From Chelativorans multitrophicus (GTDB lineage: Bacteria > Pseudomonadota > Alphaproteobacteria > Rhizobiales > Rhizobiaceae), in contig NZ_JAAAPL010000003.1 of NCBI RefSeq assembly GCF_011317445.1, positions 372,001-436,000 of the forward strand: a stretch of DNA of 64,000 nt, in the 5' to 3' direction. The notes beneath the pieces were generated by a model, which saw nothing but the letters and a program-made list of their open reading frames with translations, did no database searches and was not told where the DNA came from. The translations under genes were made by a program, and so were the position numbers. Of the stretch, positions 25,369-35,669 are shown piece by piece (position 1 is the first letter of the stretch; every line of letters begins with the position of its first letter).

Positions 25369-26471
25369 GCCCCGGCCACCAGCGATTTTGGCAGCAACAC
25401 ATAAAAGTCGGCGGGATGGCGAATTGTGCCGGCAATCTCGCCCGCTGCTACGCCGGTGCCGATGAAAAGATCGCCCCGCGCGGTGCCTGTTATGGCAGAA
25501 CCGGTGTCCTGCGCAATCATCAGCCGCCGGAAAGGCGCACCGTCGACATGCCGAAGTTCGGGCGCATGGACGAAGAAAGGCGTGCCAAAAGTGTGGAGAG
25601 TGCGGTCGACTGCGATCGACCGCGCGGGCTGAAGCTGGACTTTGGCCGCAGCAACTGGTCCCAAGGCTGGATCACCGAGCTGGGTCTCGCGAAAGAATAT
25701 ATATGAGCGGTTACGCCACAGGATCTCGTCCTGTCTCTGCGGGTTCCGGTTCAGCCAGGCGCGGATCGTCTGCATAGATACTTTCTCAAGCGGGATTTCG
25801 CCGAGATCTGCCAGCACCCGCCCGATGCCCGTGAAGCGATGGCCGGATTTGGCAGCGTAGGTGACGCGTATTTGACCTCCTTCCAGAAAGCGCAGCCGAG
25901 CCGCCCCCTGAACGTGGATGAAAAAGGTATCCACACGGTCCGCCAGCCAACAAAGCTCGAGACCTCGGCCCTGGAGAGCGCCGCGATCAATGGCTTCCCG
26001 GTCCCAATAGGGCTCTAGGGAGTCGCCGGAGCGCCGGGCAAAGGCAAAGTAGGGATCGAGGCCTTGTGGCCGGTTCTCATCGTCCACATCGACGAGATCA
26101 TCGGGGCGGCGGTAGAGCGGCACCAAGAAACGTTCGGAGCGAACACGCGAGGCCTCGGCCTCAGGCTCGTAATAGCCGGTCACGAGTCCGCGCCCGCCGG
26201 CATCAGGCCGAACCTGAAAGGGAAGGAAGTGCTGTTCGAAAAATTCGCGCGCCTCTCCGGGGCGGACAGAGGGTTTCCCGGACCGGGCCTGAGCGTAGGC
26301 GGCAGCAAAACTTTCGAATGCTATGCCAAGGCCACCTGTACGGTAAGGTCGCGTTGCTGCCTGGCAGGCCGACCGCGAGAACGCAGCAAAGGCTTCCGAA
26401 ATGCCCTCATCCGCGGTCCATCCGGGCAGATGATCATAGGTGACCGGGCGCAACATTTCGGAAAGGCTCAT
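25365..26471 (-). CDS. mltA: MltA-type membrane-bound lytic transglycosylase A
   Basis: The 368-residue protein has the MltA barrel with VTGYYEPEAEAS (about 90-100) and a C-terminal 3D domain ending in AQDTGSAITGTARGDLFIGTG. The catalytic Asp would be in the AITGTARGDLF segment. It cleaves the MurNAc-GlcNAc bond to give 1,6-anhydro products. No signal peptide or lipobox is visible at the chosen ATG (26471, preceded by GAGAGG), nor at the GTG six bases upstream. That is odd for an enzyme acting in the periplasm. It overlaps Smr by four bases downstream and lies 35 bases after the Tim44-like gene. Confidence 0.9.
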   Translation of the reverse strand: MSLSEMLRPVTYDHLPGWTADEGISEAFAAFSRSACQAATRPYRTGGLGIAFESFAAAYAQARSGKPSVRPGEAREFFEQHFLPFQVRPDAGGRGLVTGYYEPEAEASRVRSERFLVPLYRRPDDLVDVDDENRPQGLDPYFAFARRSGDSLEPYWDREAIDRGALQGRGLELCWLADRVDTFFIHVQGAARLRFLEGGQIRVTYAAKSGHRFTGIGRVLADLGEIPLEKVSMQTIRAWLNRNPQRQDEILWRNRSYIFFRETQLGDPALGPVAAAKVQLQPARSIAVDRTLHTFGTPFFVHAPELRHVDGAPFRRLMIAQDTGSAITGTARGDLFIGTGVAAGEIAGTIRHPADFYVLLPKSLVAGA

Positions 26472-26506
26472 AGGCACCTCTCCACGCCCACCGGGAAAGC
26501 CACGGC

Positions 26507-27214
26507 TTACTCTTCCGCTTCGGTCGCCACCAGCTTCCAGTTGGGATCGCGCGAGCGCGTATCACGGGCAAAGGTCCAGATATCCTTCACCTCAGCGACA
26601 GTCTCGGGATCGCCATCAATAATGCTGCCTCCGCTGTCGCGTGTGGCAGAGATCAGCTCGCTTACAATACGAAGCGTAACGTGGGCTTCACTGCCCTTCA
26701 TCTCGGCACTGATGATGGTGGCCTTGTCGATGCCGACGAAAGAAGACTCGATCTTCTCCGATCGCCTTTCACGTTCGTCTATGGCCGAGACAAAGCCCTC
26801 ATAGACCTCGCGCGACAGGAGATTTTTGAGCGTGCGCCGGTCCCCGTCGGCAAACGCCATAACGATCATCTCGTATGCCAGTTTGGCGCCATCCACAAAG
26901 GTATTCGGATCGAAGGAAGGGTCCGCATCCTTTATCGCTCGCAAGCCACGGTTCAGCTCGGTGCCGGGCTGCGCAACCTTGTCGATGATATTGTAGCGTT
27001 CCTCATCCACGAGGCCTTTACGCCTGGGCAAGGCAACCACCGTGTCGTTCTTGACCGACTTCTCTGCTTCCGCGGGACGGGATCGGCCGGCCGTATAGGG
27101 GTCAAAAGGCGGCCTTTCACTTCCGGTCCGCCGGCCCAGCACATTGCGCAATTGAAAGAAGATCACGACCGCCGCGACTAAGAAAAAGATCGTGCCAAAA
27201 TCAAAGAATTCCAT
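26507..27214 (-). CDS. Tim44/TimA-like domain protein
   Basis: The 235-residue protein has an N-terminal transmembrane segment (FFDFGTIFFLVAAVVIFFQL) and a basic linker. A C-terminal Tim44-like domain follows, with the pattern NTFVDGAKLAYEMIVMAFADGD and the closing DIWTFARDTRSRDPNWKLVATE. In mitochondria Tim44 bridges Tim23 and Hsp70; in alphaproteobacteria TimA is a single-pass protein of unclear role, possibly in membrane protein handling. It is divergent to fxsA across 189 bases and lies directly upstream of mltA. Confidence 0.9.
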   Translation of the reverse strand: MEFFDFGTIFFLVAAVVIFFQLRNVLGRRTGSERPPFDPYTAGRSRPAEAEKSVKNDTVVALPRRKGLVDEERYNIIDKVAQPGTELNRGLRAIKDADPSFDPNTFVDGAKLAYEMIVMAFADGDRRTLKNLLSREVYEGFVSAIDERERRSEKIESSFVGIDKATIISAEMKGSEAHVTLRIVSELISATRDSGGSIIDGDPETVAEVKDIWTFARDTRSRDPNWKLVATEAEE

Positions 27215-27403
27215 GATGTCCGCCAAAGCCGCTCTGTCGTGTTGCGCCAGCCTAATAGGGATCAGCCCGAAAGCAAGGACGTGACGCTGCCGCGATTACA
27301 CTCATATAGAACTCAGAATGCCATCGTTCAAATCGTCCGCTTGCATTCCTATCTTTGAAGGCGAGGCTCCAAGTTCCGTGTACCAAGAGGTTAGACCAAA
27401 ACC

Positions 27404-27877
27404 GTGCGTTTCTCCATCATTCCATTCCTTCTACTCGCCATTCCGCTTGCCGAAATCGCCGTTTTTGTGGTGGTCGGGCAACAGATCGGGCTTTTTCCCA
27501 CATTGGCGCTGGTGCTTATCACGGCGGTAGCAGGATCCATCCTGCTTCGCATACAGGGTTTTAACCTTCTTTCGCGTATGCAGCGCGAGCTCGCGCAGCA
27601 CCGTCTACCGGGGCGAGAGCTGGTACATGGCGTGATGATTCTCGTTGCTGGTCTCCTTTTGCTGACACCGGGCTTCGTCACCGACACGCTCGGCCTGCTG
27701 CTTTTTATTCCCGCGATACGCGATCTGGTTTGGCGCTTTATCCGCAGCCATATGGTCCTCGTCACGCCTGGCGACGCAAGTGCCGGCGAGCATCGGCCGT
27801 CGAGCAGAACGATTGACCTCGATATGAGCGACTACACAAGCTCCGATGGGAAGGATTCACCGTGGCGGGGCAAATAG
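27404..27877 (+). CDS. fxsA: FxsA family membrane protein
   Basis: The 157-residue protein has the FxsA pattern: an N-terminal helix (IIPFLLLAIPLAEIAVFVVV), a second and third helix, and the conserved G-x-x-L-L-x-T-P-G-F-x-T-D segment (VAGLLLLTPGFVTDTLG). FxsA is named for relieving phage T7 F-exclusion in E. coli; its housekeeping role is unknown. The start is a GTG (27404). The C-terminal tail is polar and species-specific. It precedes secB by 116 bases. Confidence 0.9.
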   Translation: MRFSIIPFLLLAIPLAEIAVFVVVGQQIGLFPTLALVLITAVAGSILLRIQGFNLLSRMQRELAQHRLPGRELVHGVMILVAGLLLLTPGFVTDTLGLLLFIPAIRDLVWRFIRSHMVLVTPGDASAGEHRPSSRTIDLDMSDYTSSDGKDSPWRGK

Positions 27878-27993
27878 GAAGAGGGGAGACCTCGTAGACA
27901 ATCCAAACTTGTGTTGCCAGGACCAGCGTGCTAGCGAACGCCACGATTTTGCAGCCCAAGCGGGCAGCCCAACATTCCAGAGGATCGAAGCGG

Positions 27994-28500
27994 ATGGCTG
28001 ACCAGCCCAGCGGAAATAACGACGCAAAGCAGGCGGAAACGAACGGAAATACCGTTCCGGCGAGCCTGAACGTGCTGACGCAGTATATCAAGGACCTCTC
28101 TTTCGAGAGCCCCGGAGCGCCTCAGTCCTTGCGTGCTCGGGACAAAGCGCCTTCGATCAACATCAATGTGAATGTCAATGCAAATCCGCTGGGCGGCACA
28201 GACTATGATGTCTTGCTGACGCTTACGGCAAAGGCAGAAGCCGACAATGTGGTGCTTTTCAATGTCGAGTTGATCTACGGGGGCGTGTTTCGCATTCAGG
28301 GATTCCCCCAGGAGCATATGCTGCCGCTTCTCTTCATTGAATGTCCGCGATTGCTTTTCCCGTTCGCGCGGCAAATCATTGCGGATGCGACGCGAAATGG
28401 AGGCTTCCCGCCCCTCATGATTGACCCGATCGATTTTGCGCGCATGTTCCAGCAGAGGCTGGCCGAGGAAGAAGCCCGGAGGAAAGTTCAGGTTTCCTGA
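27994..28500 (+). CDS. secB: Protein-export chaperone SecB
   Basis: The 168-residue chaperone keeps precursors unfolded and hands them to SecA. The SecB core is seen as [14 protein letters not shown], then the beta strands [25 protein letters not shown], and [20 protein letters not shown] at the end. A 25-residue N-terminal extension ([19 protein letters not shown]...) is typical of rhizobia. The ATG at 27994 follows GGAT after AAGCGG. A perfect-palindrome terminator lies 20 bases after the stop. Confidence 0.96.
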   Translation: MADQPSGNNDAKQAETNGNTVPASLNVLTQYIKDLSFESPGAPQSLRARDKAPSININVNVNANPLGGTDYDVLLTLTAKAEADNVVLFNVELIYGGVFRIQGFPQEHMLPLLFIECPRLLFPFARQIIADATRNGGFPPLMIDPIDFARMFQQRLAEEEARRKVQVS

Positions 28501-28520
28501 AGATACTTCACCTCAAAACG

Positions 28521-28548
28521 AAAGCCGGGTCATGACCCGGCTTTTTTT
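28521..28548. terminator. Bidirectional Rho-independent terminator between secB and dnaQ
   Basis: A perfect 24-base palindrome, AAAGCCGGGT-CATG-ACCCGGCTTT, is followed by a T run (28545-28548 and beyond). The A run on the other side serves the opposite strand. It sits between the convergent stops of secB (28500) and dnaQ (28557) and can end both transcripts. Confidence 0.9.
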
Positions 28549-28556
28549 GAACCGAA

Positions 28557-29285
28557 TTAAGCAGTTTCCACGCGCTCAGCGGCTTCCGCAGGCATCAGCT
28601 TCCGCCAGAGCGCATTTTCGCCGATACCGGCAACGAGCGCTTCATGGGCTTGTTGTTCCTCGGGGGTAAGCCGCGAACGAAGCGGGCGTGGCCGGGGCGG
28701 GAGTGCGACAATGACGCTGCTGCTTGTTTCTTCTGCAACGCCTTGCGTTGCAATCTCGAGCCCAAAACTGGCCTGCTTGCCGCCGGCCAATTCAATGTAA
28801 ACCTCGGCCAGGAGTTCGGCGTCCAGAAGCGCGCCGTGCTTGGTGCGATGGGAATTGTCAATTCCGTAACGCCGGCAGAGCGCATCGAGCGAGTTCGGCC
28901 CCATGGGATGCTTTCGCCGGGCAATTGCCAACGTATCGATCACGCGCGCCGGATCTATATAGGGCTGACCCACCCTTTGAAACTCGGCATTGATGAAACC
29001 GATGTCGAAATTGGCATTATGGGCGACAAGCTTCGCGCCGTCGATGAACTCAAGAAACTCATCAAGAATCTCGGCGAAAACGGGCTTACCGGCAAGGTCG
29101 GCATCGGAAATGCCATGCACAGCCTGGGCATCGGGATGAACGGAGCGGCCCTGCGGGTTGATGAAATAATGTAGCGTTCGCCCGGTGGGGAAGCGGTTTG
29201 CCAGCTCAACGCAGCCGAGCTCGATAACCCTGTCCTCGCGCGGATCCAGGCCCGTCGTTTCCGTATCGAAGATGATCTCGCGCAT
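28557..29285 (-). CDS. dnaQ: DNA polymerase III epsilon subunit (3'-5' proofreading exonuclease)
   Basis: The 242-residue protein has the DEDDh catalytic set: D7 and E9 in FDTETTG, Asp in AHNANFDIGFIN, and His/Asp in KHGALLDAELLAEVY. It proofreads as part of the replicative polymerase core. The C-terminal region from about 180, rich in Pro/Arg/Ser, would bind the alpha subunit. The start at 29285 follows GGGAG. It converges with secB and faces away from oriC, 3 kb upstream. Confidence 0.96.
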   Translation of the reverse strand: MREIIFDTETTGLDPREDRVIELGCVELANRFPTGRTLHYFINPQGRSVHPDAQAVHGISDADLAGKPVFAEILDEFLEFIDGAKLVAHNANFDIGFINAEFQRVGQPYIDPARVIDTLAIARRKHPMGPNSLDALCRRYGIDNSHRTKHGALLDAELLAEVYIELAGGKQASFGLEIATQGVAEETSSSVIVALPPRPRPLRSRLTPEEQQAHEALVAGIGENALWRKLMPAEAAERVETA

Positions 29286-29357
29286 TCGAATCACTCCCCG
29301 CGCCGAAGCATGGGCTCGACATTATCAGCTTCGCAAGAGCTATTCGTGAATAAGCTG

Positions 29358-29942
29358 TCAGCCCGCCGTCAGCTGCCTTTTAATGCTCCGCACCGCCACG
29401 CGCGCAGGCTCCATGCCTTTGCTCGTGTCTATGATGAAGTCGGCCCGCTTTCGTTTTTCCTCATCCGGCAGCTGCCGGGCAAGGATTTTCTCGAACTTTT
29501 CCTCAGTCATGCCTGGCCGGGAAAGCACACGTTCCCGCTGCACATTAGCCGGAGCTGTAATGACAAGGATCTTGTCGACACGGTCGACGCCGCCCGTTTC
29601 AAACAAAAGCGGAATATCAAGGACGACGAGAGGCGTCCCCTTCTTGCGATGTTTCTCGACGAAGCGGTCCGCGTCCCGCCTTACCAGCGGGTGGATCAAC
29701 CTCTCAAGTTTTTTCAGCGCTTCAGGATTGCCCACCACTGCTTCGGCCAGGCGCCCGCGATCCACTTTGCCGTTCGCCGTCGAACCCGGGAAATGTTCTT
29801 CAACCAGGGAGACAGCCTCGCCTTCATAGAGCCTGTGCACGGCCGCGTCAGAATCATGCACCGGCACCCCTTCCTCCTCGAACATGCGCGCAGTGGTCGA
29901 TTTGCCCATGCCGACAGAGCCGGTCAGACCGAGAATAATCAT
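29358..29942 (-). CDS. coaE: Dephospho-CoA kinase
   Basis: The 194-residue enzyme phosphorylates the 3' position of dephospho-CoA, the last step of CoA synthesis. The P-loop region is [12 protein letters not shown], and the [11 protein letters not shown] and IPLLFETGG motifs are in their normal places. The start overlaps the aroE stop by four bases. coaA lies about 13 kb to the left, so the pathway is split. Confidence 0.97.
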   Translation of the reverse strand: MIILGLTGSVGMGKSTTARMFEEEGVPVHDSDAAVHRLYEGEAVSLVEEHFPGSTANGKVDRGRLAEAVVGNPEALKKLERLIHPLVRRDADRFVEKHRKKGTPLVVLDIPLLFETGGVDRVDKILVITAPANVQRERVLSRPGMTEEKFEKILARQLPDEEKRKRADFIIDTSKGMEPARVAVRSIKRQLTAG

Positions 29943-30778
29943 TTTCCGGCCTCGAGATCCGCAACCACGATTTCGCGGAGGTGAGGCGTGACCTCGGGCC
30001 GCACACCGAACCATCGCTCAAACCCTGGAACTGCCTGGTGCAGTAGCATGCCCAGCCCATCCACGGTACGCAGGCCCCTTGCTGCCGCCGAAGCGAGAAG
30101 AGGCGTGCGCAAGGGCACATAGACAATATCCGTCACGATCGCCGAATCCGGGAGCGGCGCAAGATCGATATGGCCTTCCGGCCCGCCATGCATCCCGAGC
30201 GAAGTGGTATTGACAAGGAGCGAGGTATCCGAAAGCAGGTCTGGGACCGCTTCCCATGCATGCGCGCTGGTGCCGCCCTTGAACCGGTCCACAACAGCCC
30301 GGGCACGCGAAACCGTGCGATTGACGATCCGGATATCGCGAATTCCCCGGCTCTGAAGCGCATGCACCACCGCGAGAGCCGCACCGCCGGCGCCGAGCAC
30401 GGTTGCCACCGCATTCTTCTCCCAGCCCGCTAATTCCATATCGAGGTTGGCGGCAAAGCCGTAGGTATCGGTATTGCCGCCCATAATCCTGCCGTCTTGA
30501 AGCCAAAGCGTGTTAACCGCGCCTATTGTCTCCGCAGCTTCGTCGCGGGTCTCCACCAAGCGCCAGGCGCTCTCCTTATGCGGGATGGTAACATTGCCAC
30601 CCATATAGAAACGCGGAAACTCCCGGATAAAAAGCGAGAACGCCTCGGGCGCAATGTCGCGACGCTCATAACTCCCCTCTATCCCGTGCTGCTTCAGCCA
30701 AAAATTGTGAATGACCGGGGAACGAGAGTGGGCCACCGGATGGCCGCAGATAAAGGCACGGTGAAGTGACTCAGCCAT
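29939..30778 (-). CDS. aroE: Shikimate dehydrogenase
   Basis: The 279-residue NADPH enzyme reduces 3-dehydroshikimate. The substrate-binding HSRSPVIHN and the catalytic Lys/Asn segment NVTIPHKE are present. The nucleotide-binding GAGGAALA and the NRTVSRA NADP-specificity region follow. Its start overlaps the maf stop by eight bases and its stop overlaps coaE by four, so a maf-aroE-coaE-dnaQ run is likely transcribed together. Confidence 0.97.
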
Positions 30779-31379
30779 CGATTGCCTTCAACTCGCGTAG
30801 CTTTGCCAAGAGCGGCAGGAGTGGCACGCCGACGACAGTAAAATAGTCACCTTCGATCGATTCGAAGAGCTGTATCCCTTCGCCCTCGATCTGATAGGCT
30901 CCAACGCTTTCCAGCGCTTTTTCTCCAACGCGCGCGAGATATCGGCCAATAAAAGCTGGCTTGACAGGCCGCATGGTCATTCTTGCGATCGAAACGTGGG
31001 TCCAGACCGCTTCGCCGCCACGGGCGAGCACTATTGCGCTATTCAAAAAATGGGTTTTGCCTGAAAGCGCCAGGAGATGCCGACGCGCACCATCCATATC
31101 CTTCGGCTTATGAAAAATTAGGTCATCCAACGAAAGGGTCTGGTCGCCGCCAATCACCCAAACATCGGGATACCGCGCGGAGACCTCCGTCGCCTTCGCT
31201 TCCGCAAGAACGAGAGCAACTTCGTCGGGCGTGACGCCGGTACCTTCCAGCGGCGCTTCCAACGCACGCTCGTCTACCCGAGGTGCTTCGGGCATTATCG
31301 ACAGTCCTGCATCCTCCATAAGCCGCCTGCGAAAGGGACTTTTGGAAGCAAGGATGATTGTGGAGCTTTCCGTCGGCAT
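30771..31379 (-). CDS. maf: Maf-like nucleoside triphosphate pyrophosphatase
   Basis: The 202-residue protein shows the Maf signatures [11 protein letters not shown] near the N-terminus, WVIGGDQTL in the middle and [20 protein letters not shown] toward the end. Maf proteins hydrolyse non-canonical or modified NTPs (dTTP/UTP or m7GTP classes) and were linked to septation. The subclass cannot be assigned with certainty here. The ATG at 31379 follows GAGAGAATATTTT. Confidence 0.93.
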
Positions 31380-31401
31380 AAAATATTCTCTCAAAAGGGA
31401 A

Positions 31402-32220
31402 TTACCAAGACTTTCCTCGCAAGGCCAAAATGGCCGCTGCGGTCTCTTCGATCGACCGGCGCGTGACGTCTATCACAGGCCAGTTGTGCCGGTTGCAAAG
31501 CTGGCGGGCATAGGCCAGCTCGCGGGCGATCTCCGCCCGGTCGACATAAGCGTCGAAATCGACGTGAGATGCCCCGAGAAGGCGATTTTGCCGTACCTGG
31601 GAAATACGTTCCGCGGAGGCTATCAGTCCAACGACCAAAGGCCGTTTTGCGTTCAACAACGGCTCCGGCAGCGGCGCATCAAGAACGATGGGCACGTTTG
31701 CGGTCTTTATACCGCGATTGGCAAGATAGATGCTCGTTGGTGTCTTTGATGTTCGGGACACGCCGACCAGGACGATATCTGCTTCCTCCACATTATGTGG
31801 AAGTTGGCCATCGTCATGCTCCATCGTGAAGTTCAGCGCATCTATGCGCCGAAAATATTCCGCATCCAGCACGTGCTGTGCGCCGACGCGCCGGCCGGCG
31901 GGCGTTCCAAGATAAGACTGGAAAACGGCCAGCACCGGCTCGAGGACCGAAACACAGGGCAGCCCCATTGCCTGACAGCGCTCATCCACCTGGCGCGCAA
32001 GCTTCTGATCCACAATTGTATAAAGCACTATGCCGGGTTCCTCATCGATTGAGGCAAAGACCTTCTCGAGCTGCTTCTCGGTACGCACCAGCGGATAGAT
32101 ATGCTCGATAGCGCGAGCGTTCTTGTACTGAGCCGCTGCCGCCCTGCCGGCGGCCAGCAGCGTTTCCCCGGTGGCGTCGGAAATCAGATGGAGATGAAAG
32201 AAGCTTTGCGGCTTATGCAC
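31402..32220 (-). CDS. Pyruvate phosphate dikinase / PEP synthase regulatory protein (DUF299)
   Basis: The 272-residue protein belongs to the bifunctional kinase/pyrophosphorylase family that switches pyruvate phosphate dikinase or PEP synthase. It has the P-loop [11 protein letters not shown] at about residues 153-163 and the N-terminal [13 protein letters not shown] typical of DUF299. The start is a GTG at 32220, at the edge of the oriC region. A pps or ppdK gene is not in the window, so its target is inferred from family. It is transcribed away from oriC, the standard arrangement beside hemE in Hyphomicrobiales. Confidence 0.93.
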
Positions 32221-32611
32221 AAATTCAGACCCGGTCTGTGGAGAAATGTTGATAGCGCGGCGAATGGCGCTTGGCGAGATTGGAGTCGGGAAAAAGGGGG
32301 CGATTCATCCACATCCCAGCTGGATAGGGAAAAGGAAGTTCGACTGTGCAGAACAATGTTGAAGGCGGATTATATCCACATAACTCCACATCATGCTGCT
32401 CACAGATCGAAATAGCTAAGGTTATGGAGATATTAGGGCTTCTTTCCTGACTTGCCGGAATTGTCCACAGTGCAAAAGCTTGCCACGCGTCAATATGCTC
32501 CTTCTGCGGGAACAGGAGCCAGTGGACAGGATTTAATCCACACTCCAAACAGAGTCGTAGAATCAGAATCTCTTTAGAGTTCTTTAATTATTTGATTTGG
32601 AGACCTGGAAC
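32221..32611. other. oriC: Putative chromosomal replication origin (oriC) between DUF299 and hemE
   Basis: This 391-base stretch codes for nothing credible. It carries near-consensus DnaA boxes (TTATNCACA), each with one mismatch: 32237-32245 and 32345-32353 on the minus strand, and 32305-32313, 32372-32380, 32461-32469 and 32534-32542 on the plus strand. GANTC (CcrM) sites lie at 32283, 32302, 32552, 32560 and 32566. The final 40 bases before hemE are A/T-rich and could unwind. An oriC next to hemE is established for Caulobacter and several rhizobia, and parAB/parS are close by. A TTAA-N7-TTAA CtrA site was not found. Confidence 0.85.
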
Positions 32612-33640
32612 GTGGCAGAACGGAAACTCCTGGAAGCGCTGAACGGACGCACGGTATTTCCTCCTCCCATCTGGTTGATGCGTCAGGCTGGGCGATACCT
32701 TCCGGAATATCGGGAAACACGGAAGAAGGCCGGAAGTTTCCTCGATCTTTGCTATAATCCGGAGCTTGCGGTGGAGGTTACGCTGCAGCCCATTCGGCGG
32801 TTCGGCTTCGACGCGGCTATTTTGTTTTCCGACATTTTGGTCATTCCACATGCGCTTGGCCGCGACCTACGCTTTGAAGAAGGCGCAGGTCCCTTGATGT
32901 CTCCTATCCAAGCAAATGAAATACCGGGGCTTGATCCGAACCTCATTCACAACCGTCTGCAGCCCGTCTATGAAACGGTCCGGCGGTTACGGAGCGAATT
33001 ATCTGAAGAGACCGCTTTGATCGGCTTTTGCGGTGCGCCCTGGACTGTCGCCACTTATATGATTGCCGGCCGTGGAACGCCTGACCAGGCGCCGGCGAGG
33101 TTGTTCGGGTACAGGCATCCAAAGGAATTCTCTGAACTTCTGGACACCATCTCGGCCGCGTCCGCCGATTATCTCATTCGCCAGATTGATGAAGGCGCGG
33201 ACGCGGTGCAGATATTCGATTCCTGGGCCGGAATCCTTGACGAGACGAGTTTCGATCAATGGTGTCTCCGGCCGGTTGCCGAGATCGTGCGAAGAGTGCG
33301 GGAAAGGCACCCGAATGTGCCGATCATTGGCTTCCCGAAGGGTGCAGGATGGCTTTACAGCCGCTACCGGCAGCAAACGGGGGTGACGGCGCTTGGTCTT
33401 GATTGGACAGTTCCGCTCAGCGAAGCAAGCCGGCTGCAGGCCGAAGGCCCAGTTCAGGGCAACCTGGACCCGATGCGATTGGTGGCGGGTGGACAGGCGC
33501 TTTCGAAGGGTGTTGAGGATATCCTAAGCGCGTTGGGCGGCGCGCCTTTCATCTTCAATCTTGGTCATGGAATTACGCCCGAGACGCCTATCGGGCATGT
33601 TGAGGCGATGATACAGCAAGTGCGGGAGGGCAGACTGTGA
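32612..33640 (+). CDS. hemE: Uroporphyrinogen decarboxylase
   Basis: The 342-residue enzyme decarboxylates uroporphyrinogen III to coproporphyrinogen III. The N-terminal [14 protein letters not shown] signature and the [13 protein letters not shown] substrate loop are present. [14 protein letters not shown] and the C-terminal [12 protein letters not shown] complete it. I chose the GTG at 32612, which follows GGAG by about 10 bases; an in-frame TTG 15 bases earlier is less likely. It is the first gene on the right arm of oriC and overlaps hemJ by four bases. Confidence 0.97.
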   Translation: MAERKLLEALNGRTVFPPPIWLMRQAGRYLPEYRETRKKAGSFLDLCYNPELAVEVTLQPIRRFGFDAAILFSDILVIPHALGRDLRFEEGAGPLMSPIQANEIPGLDPNLIHNRLQPVYETVRRLRSELSEETALIGFCGAPWTVATYMIAGRGTPDQAPARLFGYRHPKEFSELLDTISAASADYLIRQIDEGADAVQIFDSWAGILDETSFDQWCLRPVAEIVRRVRERHPNVPIIGFPKGAGWLYSRYRQQTGVTALGLDWTVPLSEASRLQAEGPVQGNLDPMRLVAGGQALSKGVEDILSALGGAPFIFNLGHGITPETPIGHVEAMIQQVREGRL

Positions 33641-34170
33641 CGGTGGCTAGCGGGACTAATGGAAAGGCTGTCGCGCGGCGTGCCACACTCTCACTGGTGA
33701 TCGTTGCAGCGCTGACGGTGCTTCTTTTTGCGGCCGCGCCTGACGGGCTTTACCTTTGGATAAAGGCTTTTCATGTTGTCGCTGTGATCTCCTGGATGGC
33801 GGGAATGCTCTATCTGCCGCGGCTTTTCGTTTACCATTCTCAAGTCGAAACAGGCTCTGCTCAAAGCGAGACATTCAAGATGATGGAGGTGCGGCTACTA
33901 CGGTTCATCATCAATCCAGCCATGATCGCCACCTGGGTTTTGGGCCTTTGGCTCGCTTGGAAGGGGTTCGATTTTTCAGGTGGGTGGCTGCACGCCAAGA
34001 TAGGCCTGGTTCTGCTGTTATCAGCGTTTCATGGCTATCTGTCCCGTTCGCAGCGTATGTTCCAGGCGGATCGGAATCTCAAACCGACGCGTCACTGGCG
34101 CTTGATGAATGAGGTACCGACCGCTCTCATGATTCTCATTGTGATTTTGGTGATCGTGAAGCCTTTTTGA
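33637..34170 (+). CDS. hemJ: Protoporphyrinogen IX oxidase HemJ
   Basis: The 177-residue four-helix membrane protein performs the oxidation of protoporphyrinogen IX in organisms lacking HemG/HemY. The family signature [22 protein letters not shown] is present, with the key His in FHV and the downstream H in [15 protein letters not shown]. It starts at a GTG overlapping the hemE stop by four bases, a conserved hemE-hemJ pair in Hyphomicrobiales. Confidence 0.95.
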   Translation: MTVASGTNGKAVARRATLSLVIVAALTVLLFAAAPDGLYLWIKAFHVVAVISWMAGMLYLPRLFVYHSQVETGSAQSETFKMMEVRLLRFIINPAMIATWVLGLWLAWKGFDFSGGWLHAKIGLVLLLSAFHGYLSRSQRMFQADRNLKPTRHWRLMNEVPTALMILIVILVIVKPF

Positions 34171-34379
34171 CGGCGCGAGGCCCGCTTGTCTCACATCGAC
34201 GCCGGTTTGATTGGAAACGAAAAACCCACCTTGCTCTTTCCGTGTCAGAGCGATAAAAGGGCTTTTCCCTCCCTTCATGTCCGGTGCCGTTCTTTACCGA
34301 AGTCTCGGACGCTGTAGGCCCGCAAGAGCGCCCAGCAATCAATCACGGTATCCATATGCTACAAGCAGAGTCCGCCCCT

Positions 34380-35645
34380 ATGCAGGAAATGAAACTCCAA
34401 GAGCTGAAGAGCAAATCGCCGACCGACCTGATCGCGTTTGCTGAATCGCTCGAGGTCGAGAACGCCAGCATTATGCGCAAGCAGGAGCTGATGTTTGCGA
34501 TCCTCAAAAAGCTCTCAATGCAGGACATAGAGATTGTTGGGGATGGCGTCGTAGAGGTGCTGCAGGATGGCTTTGGCTTTTTGCGTTCAGCCACCGCCAA
34601 TTACTTGCCGGGCCCGGACGACATTTATATTTCTCCTTCGCAGATCCGGCGGTTTTCTCTGAAGACAGGCGATACGGTAGAGGGTCCCATTCGCAGCCCC
34701 AAGGAGGGTGAACGTTATTTCGCCCTGCTTAAGGTGAACACCATCAACTTCGAGGACCCGGAGAAGATCCGGCATAAAATCCACTTCGATAACCTTACGC
34801 CGCTTTATCCGGATGAGCGGCTGAGGATGGAGATTGAGAATCCGACTACAAAGGATCTCTCACCGCGGGTGATCGACTTGGTGGCTCCCCTTGGAAAAGG
34901 ACAACGCGGGCTTATCGTTGCTCCGCCACGAACCGGTAAGACCGTTCTGCTCCAGAACATCGCCCACTCAATCACCACGAACCACCCGGAATGCTATCTC
35001 ATCGTGCTGCTTATCGACGAGCGGCCGGAAGAGGTGACCGACATGCAGAGGTCTGTGAAGGGGGAAGTGATTTCCTCGACCTTTGACGAACCGGCTGCCC
35101 GGCATGTCCAGGTAGCAGAGATGGTCATTGAAAAAGCAAAGCGCCTCGTGGAGCATGGGCGTGACGTTGTGATCCTGCTTGACTCGATCACGCGCCTCGG
35201 CCGCGCCTACAATACGGTGGTGCCCTCCTCCGGAAAGGTGTTGACCGGCGGTGTGGACGCCAATGCGCTGCAGCGTCCGAAGCGCTTTTTCGGCGCGGCT
35301 CGCAATATTGAGGAGGGTGGCTCGCTTACGATTATCGCCACCGCGCTAATCGATACGGGCAGCCGTATGGACGAGGTGATCTTTGAAGAATTCAAGGGTA
35401 CGGGCAACTCGGAAATTGTGCTCGACCGCAAGGTCGCTGATAAGCGCATCTATCCAGCCATGGACATCTTGAAATCCGGCACGCGCAAGGAGGATCTCCT
35501 CGTGCCGCGTCAGGATTTGCAAAAGATCTTCGTTTTGCGCAGGATCCTGGCTCCGATGGGAACAACGGATGCCATCGAGTTCCTCATCGACAAGCTCAAG
35601 CAGACCAAGGGCAACGCCGAATTCTTCGATTCCATGAATACGTAG
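34380..35645 (+). CDS. rho: Transcription termination factor Rho
   Basis: The 421-residue hexameric helicase ends transcription at rut sites. It has an N-terminal Rho-N ([18 protein letters not shown]) and a CSD RNA-binding domain (GFGFLRS). The ATPase core carries Walker A APPRTGKT and the secondary RNA-binding region [21 protein letters not shown]. The ATG at 34380 gives the usual length; upstream in-frame ATGs would add 32 or fewer residues with no family support. About 210 non-coding bases precede it. Confidence 0.96.
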   Translation: MQEMKLQELKSKSPTDLIAFAESLEVENASIMRKQELMFAILKKLSMQDIEIVGDGVVEVLQDGFGFLRSATANYLPGPDDIYISPSQIRRFSLKTGDTVEGPIRSPKEGERYFALLKVNTINFEDPEKIRHKIHFDNLTPLYPDERLRMEIENPTTKDLSPRVIDLVAPLGKGQRGLIVAPPRTGKTVLLQNIAHSITTNHPECYLIVLLIDERPEEVTDMQRSVKGEVISSTFDEPAARHVQVAEMVIEKAKRLVEHGRDVVILLDSITRLGRAYNTVVPSSGKVLTGGVDANALQRPKRFFGAARNIEEGGSLTIIATALIDTGSRMDEVIFEEFKGTGNSEIVLDRKVADKRIYPAMDILKSGTRKEDLLVPRQDLQKIFVLRRILAPMGTTDAIEFLIDKLKQTKGNAEFFDSMNT

Positions 35646-35669
35646 CTAGCGACCGTCTGTCGAGCGCTT

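Noticed and set aside
32225-32548. 107-codon minus-strand open frame inside the oriC region
   Set aside because: It has no ribosome binding site and runs through the DnaA-box and GANTC sites. The composition is not protein-like and the established oriC locus explains the block.
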